From Clostridiales bacterium (GTDB lineage: Bacteria; Bacillota; Clostridia; Lachnospirales; WRAX01), in NCBI GenBank assembly GCA_031271375.1, contig JAISVU010000299.1, positions 1 through 22,878 of the forward strand: 22,878 nt of DNA. The letters are read 5' to 3'. This document shows positions 6,509-13,636 of this stretch, piece after piece. How positions within the stretch are numbered: position 1 is the stretch's first letter; the number at the start of each line of letters is the position of its first letter. A program made the position numbers and the translations under genes. The notes under the pieces are model-generated. The model worked only from the letters and a program-made list of their open reading frames with translations, did no database searches and was not told the origin of the DNA.

Positions 6509-8131
6509 TAAAACAGTCGTCTTATACCGCTCCGGCTCGAAGTTTTCTTTAAACCCGCTGGGTTCGTACTCGCCGTCGAAGCCCAGGTCTTCCACGGTTC
6601 CTTTGACGAGGCCGCCTTCCTCCTCCACAAGCAGGCCCACGCTGAGGCGGGTCTTGCCGCTGGGCCGCTGGGGCAGGCCCGTTATCTCCAGCTCGCCTAT
6701 CAGCTTGCAGTCCTCGTACTTGTCCTCTTTGTCGATACGCTCAAGGAGTTTGAGGTAAAACCGGGTCATGTCCTCCGGCGACTGGCCGCTGAGGGTGAAG
6801 GTCTGGCTCTTCTTCGCGAACTCGTAAGGCGTACCGCGGCGTATCATCGGGAAGAAGGATTTCTTGCCAAAGCTCTCTATCTCAAGGCCTATGTCGTGCG
6901 GCACCGTGACGAGGAACTCGACGCTGAGTTTCTCCGCGCTCATGTCGGGGTTTTGCAAAAGGCCCATCTTCATCGCGGCGTAATAGGTTGCGCCGAGGGA
7001 GATGTCCAGCGCGGGGCGTTCCGATGTATATATCTTGCTCTCGTCGTTGAAGATGCCGATAAGCATGTCGCGCACCCAGGGCATTTGGGACGAACCGCCT
7101 TCCAAAAGCACCCTGTCAACCTGGTCGGGCGTGAGCGCGCCGGAATAGCATTCCCGGAGCGTCTTCTGCACGAGCTTCCGCGTTTTCGCGACGAAGGCCG
7201 CGATATACTCCTCAAACTCCTCCCGCGTTATCTGCTCCACAAACGGCGGAATGCAGAACGTGAACGGTATGCGGAAGCTCTTAACGCCGGAAAGCCGCTC
7301 CTTCGCCTCCCTTGCGCGGGTGATGATTTCCACCTGGTTTTCCGGCGCGATATCGCCCGGCTCCGCACCGTTTCTGTCCTTGATGTAGCCGTAGCAGCGC
7401 TCCACAAGGCGCTCGTCGATATTGTCGCCGCCGTGCATTGCTTCGCCGCCCTCGCTGATAACCATTAGGCGGATGTTCGTGTCGGTCTTCTCGGTAACGT
7501 GGAACAGCGTGATGTCCAGCGTCCCGCCGCCGAAGTCGAAGACAAGAATCTTTTCGTCCGGCTCCAGCTGGTGGCGGAAGTTATAGGCCAGCGCGGCGGC
7601 CTTTGGCTCCTCAATCAGGCAAATGAGCTTGTCGGAAAGGCCCGCCAGCTCGACGGCCCGCATAGTTGCCTTCTTCGCCGCGTCGTCAAAATCGTATGGG
7701 ACGCTGACGACGAGGCCCACGGCCTCAGCCTTAGGGTTCAGGTTCTGGACGTTGCCCATCAGCTCCGTCAGTATCTTTGCCGATATCTCCTCCGGCAGAT
7801 AGTCCCTGCCGCCGAGGGATACGGTCTTGTTCGTACCCATAGCCCGCTTGATGCTGCGCACGGTCGTCTCGGGGTATATCTTAAAGCTGCGGTAGGCTTC
7901 CTCGCCGACGAGCCACTCCCCCGCGCCGCCGTCCGGGCGGTACTGAACGACGCTGGGCAGCGGGATTTTGCCAAAGCCGTTGGAGATGTCTATCGGCTCG
8001 GGCCGCTTGACGGAATCGTTCCAGTAGCTGATTATCGAGTTCGTCGTGCCCAGGTCAATCCCCAGGATGTACCATTCCTCGGGGAGCTTGCCCGAGCGCT
8101 CTATCTCTTTTTTGTAGTTTTCCCAGGTCAT
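6506..8131 (-). CDS. Hsp70-family chaperone without lid (intact ATPase)
   Basis: 541 residues from MTWENYKKEIERSG. The ATG at 8131 is preferred: GAAGGAG lies 8 nt before it, while a start 14 codons earlier would overlap the VapC gene. A 20-residue N-terminal extension precedes the ATPase domain (about 21-395): GIDLGTTNS, catalytic K95 in SIKRAMG, E175 in IEEPKAAA, FDFGGGTLDI (D199, T204) and LLEGGSSQMPWV. Residues 410-525 form a beta substrate-binding-like domain (LEITGLPQRPSGKTRLSVGL); there is no helical lid and no EEVD-like tail. It is close in sequence to the degenerate Hsp70 at 9082-10689 (shared NLNPKAE, the extension, the GLP.RP.G.TRL phrase), so the two are duplicates that have since diverged. 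It starts 23 bp after vapC, probably in one transcript. Confidence 0.92.
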   Translation of the reverse strand: MTWENYKKEIERSGKLPEEWYILGIDLGTTNSIISYWNDSVKRPEPIDISNGFGKIPLPSVVQYRPDGGAGEWLVGEEAYRSFKIYPETTVRSIKRAMGTNKTVSLGGRDYLPEEISAKILTELMGNVQNLNPKAEAVGLVVSVPYDFDDAAKKATMRAVELAGLSDKLICLIEEPKAAALAYNFRHQLEPDEKILVFDFGGGTLDITLFHVTEKTDTNIRLMVISEGGEAMHGGDNIDERLVERCYGYIKDRNGAEPGDIAPENQVEIITRAREAKERLSGVKSFRIPFTFCIPPFVEQITREEFEEYIAAFVAKTRKLVQKTLRECYSGALTPDQVDRVLLEGGSSQMPWVRDMLIGIFNDESKIYTSERPALDISLGATYYAAMKMGLLQNPDMSAEKLSVEFLVTVPHDIGLEIESFGKKSFFPMIRRGTPYEFAKKSQTFTLSGQSPEDMTRFYLKLLERIDKEDKYEDCKLIGELEITGLPQRPSGKTRLSVGLLVEEEGGLVKGTVEDLGFDGEYEPSGFKENFEPERYKTTVL

Positions 8132-8154
8132 TGGCGTTTCTCCTTCATGTAATG

Positions 8155-8577
8155 TCATACTCTTTGTTTCCAATTATCATACTTCAAGCCGTCAATACGC
8201 TCGAAATGGCTTGAATTATCCGTTACTAGCGTGTAATCGTTAATTAAGCAATAAGCGGCGATAAAAATATCCGCGTCGCTGTCCTTATCACTGACCGGCC
8301 TACCGCGTTTTTGCAGATAAGCGAATATTTCGGCGGCTTTTAACCAGACGGAAATATCAAAAACACCAATTTCTATTTCCTGGCAGAGTTTTTCGAACAC
8401 ATATAGTCTATTAAATGAATTTCTTAAAAGAAGACCCCGCCGTATTTCATAGCAGACTATAGGCGGTATAATAAGTCCGCTACCGTATGAGGCTTCTTGC
8501 CTATATCGCTTGACAACCATTTCATCATCTCTTAGGATGTATGAAATGATATTTGAATCTAAAGCATACGTAATCAT
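8155..8577 (-). CDS. VapC-type PIN-domain ribonuclease toxin
   Basis: 140 residues with the acidic set of PIN nucleases: D7 in ALDSNIIS, E44 in CYEIRRG, D103 in SDADIFIAA and D120 in VTDNSSHF. These coordinate Mg/Mn for cleavage of RNA; characterised VapC proteins cut tRNA or rRNA. The ATG overlaps the stop of the upstream antitoxin gene by 4 nt (ATGA), the usual antitoxin-then-toxin coupling. The stop is 23 bp before an Hsp70 gene, so the module is embedded between two chaperone genes transcribed the same way. All key residues are intact, so it is likely active. Confidence 0.88.
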   Translation of the reverse strand: MITYALDSNIISYILRDDEMVVKRYRQEASYGSGLIIPPIVCYEIRRGLLLRNSFNRLYVFEKLCQEIEIGVFDISVWLKAAEIFAYLQKRGRPVSDKDSDADIFIAAYCLINDYTLVTDNSSHFERIDGLKYDNWKQRV

Positions 8578-8834
8578 AAATCCAATTCTCTTGTTATACT
8601 AAATCTGCTGTTTATAATCGCATCAAATTCTTCATCCAGAGGCTCGTCGGTTATAGCCCTATTGGCGGCAATAAACCGCTCAACCGCCTCTAACTGCCTT
8701 TGCGCCCTTGATTCGCCCTGCGGCAGTTCCTTGCCTGTCACCACGACAAGCACTTCGGTGCCGTTCGGTATCTCCGCCCCGTCGCGGGAGATAAACCGGC
8801 CTTCCCTGACATAACCGTGATAAGTCTGCATCAT
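8574..8834 (-). CDS. VapB-like antitoxin, proximal to vapC
   Basis: 86 residues. The N-terminal 34 form a small beta domain (TYHGYVREGRFI..DGAEIPNGTEVLVVVTG) like the DNA-binding or dimer part of several VapC-partner antitoxins. The C-terminal part (QRQLEAVERFIAANRAITDEPLDEEFDAI, cut) is helical then acidic, as expected for a toxin-wrapping tail. It has an AAGGAGG site and an ATGA overlap with both neighbours. Its N-terminal domain is paralogous to that of the gene just upstream (8831-9055), but the C-terminal halves are unrelated. Being adjacent to vapC, this one is the likely cognate antitoxin. Confidence 0.75.
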   Translation of the reverse strand: MMQTYHGYVREGRFISRDGAEIPNGTEVLVVVTGKELPQGESRAQRQLEAVERFIAANRAITDEPLDEEFDAIINSRFSITRELDL

Positions 8835-9055
8835 AACTTTTCGCCCTCCTTCACAATTTCAATCTCGTAATACTTCCTCGCGAAAGGCTTTTCCTTTGTC
8901 TCCGATTCCTTTTTATCAGGCGTCGGATTATTGTCAGGGTTGAACGTCTCGCCTGTTACAATAATAATAACCTCGGCGTAATCCGGTATCGCCTCGGCGT
9001 CTACGGCGATTAACTTACCGTCTTTGGCGTAGCCTCGGTATGTCGGTAATGTCAT
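8831..9055 (-). CDS. Second antitoxin-like protein, tandem paralogue
   Basis: 74 residues. The first 34 (TYRGYAKDGKLI..DAEAIPDYAEVIIIVTG) match the neighbouring antitoxin in pattern: TY.GY, D, IP, EV and VTG are all shared. The rest is a charged, Lys/Glu-rich segment ending YYEIEIVKEGEKL with no similarity to the neighbour. AAAGGGG precedes the ATG; the stop overlaps the next start as ATGA. It starts 26 bp after the degenerate Hsp70 gene. It could be a decayed copy, a second specificity, or a co-repressor of the module. The antitoxin role is inferred from paralogy and position. Confidence 0.65.
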   Translation of the reverse strand: MTLPTYRGYAKDGKLIAVDAEAIPDYAEVIIIVTGETFNPDNNPTPDKKESETKEKPFARKYYEIEIVKEGEKL

Positions 9056-9081
9056 AATATTTCGCCCCTTTCAAATAACGC

Positions 9082-10689
9082 TCATATCACAAACTCCTGC
9101 TTCGCCGCGAACTCCGACTTTGGGAACATCTCTCCGAACCCCAAGTCCCTCACCGTGGCCGTAAGCCTGTTAAACGACGAAAACTCCAGGGCCAGCGCGA
9201 GCCGCGTAGCCCCCGGGGGACGCTCGGGCAGGCCGTCCAGCGCGATTTGCCCCAGCTCACGCATTTCGCCGTCTCCGCCTCTGGAATATAAACTGATAAA
9301 GCGTTCGGCTTGGGCGGCGCCCGTGTATATGAACGACACGGGAGCGTGCTCCTGCCACCAGAAGGCATTGCGCTGGGTTATCGGATAGAACCGGCTTTGC
9401 TTGTGGTTCTGCGTTTTAACCTGGATGCCTACGCCCACGTCAAAGCGGAGCTTGTGCGAATCCTCGATAAAGAACGCCTGCGCCGGTATGATGCCCAGCG
9501 CCTGGGCCGACCTGACCGCCGCGCCTTCGGCCAGCAGGTTCTTGGGGTTCTTATGGTTAATAACGCGGGAATCCGAAAAGTATTCGGCGACGGCGTTCCT
9601 CGCCCACAGCATTTCAAACCCGCCGCCCGCGCAGATAACGGTACGCACGTCTTCCTTCCCCGCGCAGCCGGGCAGGGATTTCTCGAACAGCCGCGTTATA
9701 AAATCCAAAAACATAGCGCGGTAAGGCGCAAGGAAGGCTTCCATAATGCCGCTGGTGACATTTTGCACCAGCGGGGGATAGACAAAGTTATAATAGAGCT
9801 TCACCGGCTTGCCGCCGGGCGCCTGCTGGAACAGCAAGTCCTTGTGCTGGTACGCGAAGGCCTGCAGCTGCCCGGCGATACGCGGCTCCAGCCGGTCTTT
9901 TTGCGTCTTCGCCTGGCCGCAGTAGTAATCCGTCAGCATCTCCGTCATGTGCCGGTCGATATTGTCCGTTCCGCAGTTCTTTTCAAACAGCGACGACTTG
10001 CACTCGATACGCACGGGCTCGCCGTCAGCGGCTGGGGGGTAAACGCCGTAAATCCCCCCACGCAGCTCCCTCGCGCCGAAATCCAGGAACACCGCGTTCT
10101 CCGCTTGGACCGGGCCTTTATTATTAAAGAAATACCACGAAAAAGCGCATTCCCTGTCGGAATCCATCGCGATAAGGGATTTGTCCCAGCCCGCCAACGC
10201 GAAGGCCTGGCGCAGCGCGGCTTTCGATTCGTCCGCAGCGTAGCCGGGGACGGACAGCGTTACGCCCGCTATCTCGGCTTTGGGGTTAAGGTTGCGACAG
10301 TTGCTCAAAAACTCCCGCAGGAACATCGCTAAAACATACTCAACCGTCTGGGGCTTGCCGTCAACGTCCAGGTATTCCCTGCGGTTGAGCTTATCCAGCA
10401 GATGGGTATAGAGCGTGTCCGGCGACATGCCCCGGTTGGACAGCGCGTACTCGCCAAAAACCCACTCCCTTGATTCCTTCACGTATTGCAGCGCCGTAGG
10501 CATTGAGGGCTTGCCGTAGCCCCCCGAGATATCGACGGTCTCCGGGATGGCGCGGTTGATGTCGTAGAAGGCCAGCGACGACGAGTGGTTCCCCAAATCC
10601 ACGCCCAGCACGAACAAAGCCTCGCGCGCGCCGCTGTCCGCCAGCCCTTCGGTAAACCGTTTGCGATAAAGTTTCCAGCTAAAATTCAT
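9082..10689 (-). CDS. Degenerate Hsp70-like protein, ATPase residues lost
   Basis: 535 residues from MNFSWKLYRKRF; the ATG at 10689 has AAGGA about 8 nt upstream. Fold and order follow the intact Hsp70 at 6506-8131, including the N-terminal extension, NLNPKAE, and the C-terminal GLPERPPGATRL and DLGFGE phrases. The nucleotide site is broken: phosphate-1 reads GVDLGNHSS in place of GIDLGTTNS; the catalytic Lys of SIKR is replaced (YTHLLDK); the Glu of EEP is replaced (MDSDREC); phosphate-2 reads LDFGARELRG in place of FDFGGGTLDI, losing the catalytic Thr; the adenosine motif is CAGGGFEM. The frame is intact over its full length, so this looks like selection for a non-hydrolysing scaffold or regulator, not decay. 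Cytoplasmic; role unknown. Confidence 0.85.
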   Translation of the reverse strand: MNFSWKLYRKRFTEGLADSGAREALFVLGVDLGNHSSSLAFYDINRAIPETVDISGGYGKPSMPTALQYVKESREWVFGEYALSNRGMSPDTLYTHLLDKLNRREYLDVDGKPQTVEYVLAMFLREFLSNCRNLNPKAEIAGVTLSVPGYAADESKAALRQAFALAGWDKSLIAMDSDRECAFSWYFFNNKGPVQAENAVFLDFGARELRGGIYGVYPPAADGEPVRIECKSSLFEKNCGTDNIDRHMTEMLTDYYCGQAKTQKDRLEPRIAGQLQAFAYQHKDLLFQQAPGGKPVKLYYNFVYPPLVQNVTSGIMEAFLAPYRAMFLDFITRLFEKSLPGCAGKEDVRTVICAGGGFEMLWARNAVAEYFSDSRVINHKNPKNLLAEGAAVRSAQALGIIPAQAFFIEDSHKLRFDVGVGIQVKTQNHKQSRFYPITQRNAFWWQEHAPVSFIYTGAAQAERFISLYSRGGDGEMRELGQIALDGLPERPPGATRLALALEFSSFNRLTATVRDLGFGEMFPKSEFAAKQEFVI

Positions 10690-10741
10690 GGGCAAAGTCC
10701 TTGTATTTTATCTACCGCGAGACGCTCAAATATCACTCAAT

Positions 10742-10906
10742 TCACTTGGTATCAACGACTATTTTGAAACCGAATTCTTTTGCGGCGGCTTCAGTGACAC
10801 TGTTTAAACGCTCCTTGTATTGCTCCGGCGTTAAGTCTTTAGTCTCCTCATAAATCTTTAGCCGGATTTGATTGACTTCCTGCTCAATTCTGCTAATCGT
10901 TTTCAT
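10742..10906 (-). CDS. 54-aa antitoxin paired with the PIN protein
   Basis: 54 residues: MKTISRIEQEVNQIRLKI, then YEETKDLTPEQYKERLNS and a tail ending in FKIVVDTK. The pattern 'I..IR.K.YEETK..TPEE' is one I know from small partners of PIN-domain toxins. The ATG at 10906 follows GGAGG with 8 nt between, and lies inside the last codons of the PIN gene (15-nt overlap). Helical prediction by eye for residues 3-43. Toxin-first order is unusual for vapBC but usual for this pair. It ends 52 bp before the degenerate Hsp70 gene. Confidence 0.7.
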   Translation of the reverse strand: MKTISRIEQEVNQIRLKIYEETKDLTPEQYKERLNSVTEAAAKEFGFKIVVDTK

Positions 10907-11372
10907 TCTCGACTACCTCCATTGGGTTAAAAATTTCCACGGCATGATAACCGTTCAAAATGTTAATATTCCCTGCCGCAATTTTTGTTTTACGCTTGAC
11001 AATATGTTGAAAGTTCATGCTGATTATCATGTCAATGTCGTTTACAGCAGCGATTGCGATATGAAGGCCGTCTGTCCTGTATTTATGGGGAATTATACCT
11101 TCCTTCACATAAATATCTGCTAAGGCTTTCGCATCGTCATTATAATTTAAAACAGCGATATTGTATTTAACTAATAATCCTAACATTTTGCTCCGCTTTT
11201 CTGCCGGAGCTTGGTTTAACTCGTCAATCACATAAGACGATGTGAACGCTTTATATTTTCCGTCCGCAATCTCTTTGAACAGCGCAACAGTGCTTCCATG
11301 CGCGAAACCTCTGTCATTGTCAAAATAAAAATTAAATAATGTAGTTTCTAAATATATTTTCAGCGGTCTCAC
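10893..11372 (-). CDS. PIN-domain protein (toxin of a toxin-first module)
   Basis: 159 residues from a GTG at 11372, with AGGAGG 10 nt upstream. It begins LKIYLETTLFNFYFDND, the start of a PIN subfamily that has Glu in place of the first Asp; other site residues visible are E in VIDELN and D in TDGLHIAIAA, while the last acidic position appears as N in SMNFQHI. In the PIN fold these residues hold the metal for RNA cleavage. The 3' end overlaps a 54-aa partner gene. It follows the GrpE-like gene by 45 bp and precedes a degenerate Hsp70, so it sits inside the chaperone transcription unit. Activity is likely but not certain given the last position. Confidence 0.8.
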   Translation of the reverse strand: MRPLKIYLETTLFNFYFDNDRGFAHGSTVALFKEIADGKYKAFTSSYVIDELNQAPAEKRSKMLGLLVKYNIAVLNYNDDAKALADIYVKEGIIPHKYRTDGLHIAIAAVNDIDMIISMNFQHIVKRKTKIAAGNINILNGYHAVEIFNPMEVVENEND

Positions 11373-11417
11373 TATTGATTATCCTCCTGTCAGCATCTTG
11401 CCTTGCGTCAGCGCGCC

Positions 11418-13343
11418 TCACCTCGACGCTATAACATTCGCCCGCAGCAATACTTGATTACCCTGCTTATACCCGCTGTTCATCAGCTTGATGATCTCGC
11501 CCTTCTTGAAGCCCTCGTCCTTTTCGGCCATCAGCACCTCGTGCTCGCGCCCGTTGAAGACATCGTGGGGCAGGGGACGGATCAGCTCTATCCCGTTCTG
11601 CTTGAGGATACCGTCAAGCGTCTCGCCGCTGCTATCAAGGAAAGCGACGAAGGCGCGGATATTATCGTCCTCAGAGTTCCTAAGGCGCGGCAGCGAATAG
11701 TTTTGAATCTCCTCAAACGTGCTCAATTCGTATAACAGATGTTCTTTATAGAACTTAATGATCTTGTTTTCCAGCTCTGCGGCCCGCTTGTCGGCGGGGC
11801 GGCGTAGCGCGTCAAAATAATCGGAATAGATATCGTTATCGGGGCGCATCGCAAGGTATTTCCGTATGACGGACATTACCCTCTGATCCGCCTTTTGGTA
11901 CAGAACCAGCTCATCCGCCATCGCCGCGAAGGTGCGCTCCCCTGCGCCGCATGGAAGGCCGTGCTGCGCTTCCGCGCCTGGCTCTGCTGTAAGGGCTTCT
12001 ATATACGGGGCCATAGCTTCGGAGAAATTCTGAGCGTTTTCCTCCAGGCTTTGAGCCTTGATTCCGACGGTTTCGGCTATCCCTTTCGCTATCCTGCCCA
12101 GGTCGCCCGGCGACGACAGGAGTTCCGGCTCCCCGTCGTAATAATTCCGTATCGAATCGAATACCTTCGCCATTTCCCCGGTCATAGTCAGCACGCGGCG
12201 CAGCCTTTCGCCGGCCAGCGCGGCGGGGGAACCCTCCCGGTTTAGGTCGGCGAGATAAGCCTCGGTAGCGGCGGCCAGCTCACGCTTGAAGGCCTCCCGC
12301 ATAGCGGAGAACCGGGCGCTGAAGCTGGTGCGGGCCTCAACGTAAGCGGAAGCGCGGAAACCAGCGGCGGCGGCTTCGTCTAAATATGAAACAAAACTGT
12401 CATAATCCCCCGTGTCCGTGTCAAAAGACGCTTCCGCCGCTATCATGACATAATCGCTTATTTCCGTCAAATCCTGGGACAGCGCGTGATAAGCCATTAG
12501 TAGCGAGTTCATTATAACCGAGATGGATTCCAGCACCGGCTTGGGCAGGATAACCGATTCCCGCTCCAGGGCCGCTAACTGCACGGTTACGAGGTTCCGC
12601 AATAGATCATGCTCATTAAGGAGCCCCGCGTCAATCAGCTCGGAGGCGCTGTGCTTATAATACTCCGACAGCATGGGGTAAGCGGCGCTGACCGAATCCT
12701 CAAAGAGTTCGTAAAAACGCGGGTATCCCTTCTCACGCACTACATTAAGGGCGTCTTGGAATATCTCTGACACATTGTATGTTTGCTGATTATTGGGATC
12801 ATCGGTATCCGCGCCGCCGGGAGCGGCGGTGGCAATGAAGCGCCGTCTGGTACTGTGGAAGCAGGCGTTGTACAAGTCATAACGGCAGCGGTATGAGACC
12901 GTGGCAAAATTCTCGGAGAATCCCCGGACAACCCGGGATATAATCATGCTCTTTTCGGACCGTGCCGCTCCGGGGGCGGGTTCGGTGGGAAGGTTCAAAT
13001 GCTGCGCATCGTCCTGCCCATCCTGCAGACGCGCGTCGTAAACCTGTACCCTGGACAGAATCAAGGCGCGTATACCCGCGAGGATCTCCCCCGGCTTCGT
13101 GTTCGCGATGGGGTTGAGATACGCCGCGTTGTCGGAAAACAGCCGCAGAGCGTTGTTATAATAATACATCAGCTTCTTATAATAACCCTCGGTTAATTCC
13201 CCGTGGTTAAAACGGACCTCGCTCCCGGCGGTTTCGGCGAGCCGCAGCTCCGCGGCCCCGCGCACCGCGCCAAAAAGCCCCTCCGACATCTGCGCGTAAA
13301 AAGCGTCGGCGGGCGAAACTGCGGCTTGCCACAGCCGCAGCAT
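11418..13343 (-). CDS. Large helical protein with C-terminal GrpE-like exchange domain
   Basis: 641 residues from the ATG at 13343. Residues 1-510 are almost all helical and match nothing I recognise. Residues about 520-580 are a long helix pair, and 583-641 follow the GrpE beta domain closely: NGIELIRP, then HEVLMAEKDEGFKKGEI, then LMNSGYKQGNQVLLRANVI, compared with the GrpE pattern GVE.I, HEAVM, PGTV..V.QKGY.LNDRVLRPAMV. GrpE opens the Hsp70 nucleotide site to release ADP; here the domain ends a protein about three times normal GrpE length, flanked by Hsp70 genes. The frame stays open upstream of 13343 and reads YKYPRVPVDRDQRM, and an AGGAG site lies at 13406-13410, so the true start is probably an ATC at 13397 or 13400. 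No membrane helix seen. Confidence 0.8.
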   Translation of the reverse strand: MLRLWQAAVSPADAFYAQMSEGLFGAVRGAAELRLAETAGSEVRFNHGELTEGYYKKLMYYYNNALRLFSDNAAYLNPIANTKPGEILAGIRALILSRVQVYDARLQDGQDDAQHLNLPTEPAPGAARSEKSMIISRVVRGFSENFATVSYRCRYDLYNACFHSTRRRFIATAAPGGADTDDPNNQQTYNVSEIFQDALNVVREKGYPRFYELFEDSVSAAYPMLSEYYKHSASELIDAGLLNEHDLLRNLVTVQLAALERESVILPKPVLESISVIMNSLLMAYHALSQDLTEISDYVMIAAEASFDTDTGDYDSFVSYLDEAAAAGFRASAYVEARTSFSARFSAMREAFKRELAAATEAYLADLNREGSPAALAGERLRRVLTMTGEMAKVFDSIRNYYDGEPELLSSPGDLGRIAKGIAETVGIKAQSLEENAQNFSEAMAPYIEALTAEPGAEAQHGLPCGAGERTFAAMADELVLYQKADQRVMSVIRKYLAMRPDNDIYSDYFDALRRPADKRAAELENKIIKFYKEHLLYELSTFEEIQNYSLPRLRNSEDDNIRAFVAFLDSSGETLDGILKQNGIELIRPLPHDVFNGREHEVLMAEKDEGFKKGEIIKLMNSGYKQGNQVLLRANVIASR

Positions 13344-13410
13344 CCGCTGATCCCGGTCAACGGGGACGCGGGGGTATTTATATTGGGGAAGGGGGATGAT
13401 ATCAACTCCT

Positions 13411-13460
13411 ACTGGAACCTGGAACCTGGAACCTGGAGCCTGGAACCTGGATAGTTACAT
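13411..13460. repeat. Heptad repeat, copy R5
   Basis: Five to six GGAACCT units (one GGAGCCT) followed by GGATAGTTAC. It directly adjoins the AGGAG ribosome site (13406-13410) of the GrpE-like gene and faces R6. Confidence 0.75.
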
Positions 13461-13578
13461 ATAGAAAAACCGGGCAGTGTCATGTAAACCGTATCCGACA
13501 TGATGTTCGTAGGGGCGGCTATCAGCCGCCCGTGTATTAATATTATGCAGTCAATTACAATGAGCTATCGAACAGCCT
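13461..13578. other. Spacer between R5 and R6 with a GGGCGGCT hairpin
   Basis: No gene. It contains an 8-bp perfect hairpin (GGGCGGCT 13513-13520, loop ATC, AGCCGCCC 13524-13531) within CGTAGGGG...CGCCCG, the same family as 6238-6272. No T-run follows on either strand, so it is more likely a repeat than a terminator. Confidence 0.55.
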
Positions 13579-13635
13579 TTTCTAAAGTTACTATCCAGGT
13601 TCCAGGTTCCAGGTTCTTCTTTTATCCAGGCTCTA
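13579..13635. repeat. Heptad repeat, copy R6
   Basis: AAAGTTACTATCC followed by AGGTTCC units and CCAGGCTCTA. It ends 1 bp before the stop codon (13637-13639) of the Hsp70 gene and is inverted with respect to R5. Confidence 0.75.
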
Positions 13636-13636
13636 T

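Noticed and set aside
9310..10332. A 340-codon plus-strand frame opposite the degenerate Hsp70
   Set aside because: Composition is the low-quality Arg/Ala/Gly type expected from the reverse strand of a GC-rich gene; no motif, and the minus-strand protein has clear homology to its neighbour.
13513..13531. Rho-independent terminator at the GGGCGGCT hairpin
   Set aside because: No T-run follows on either strand, and the same frame recurs at 6238-6272 as a dispersed palindrome.
13411..13635. Possible CRISPR array in the repeated GGAACCT units
   Set aside because: Units are 7 nt, contiguous and without spacers; no cas genes.
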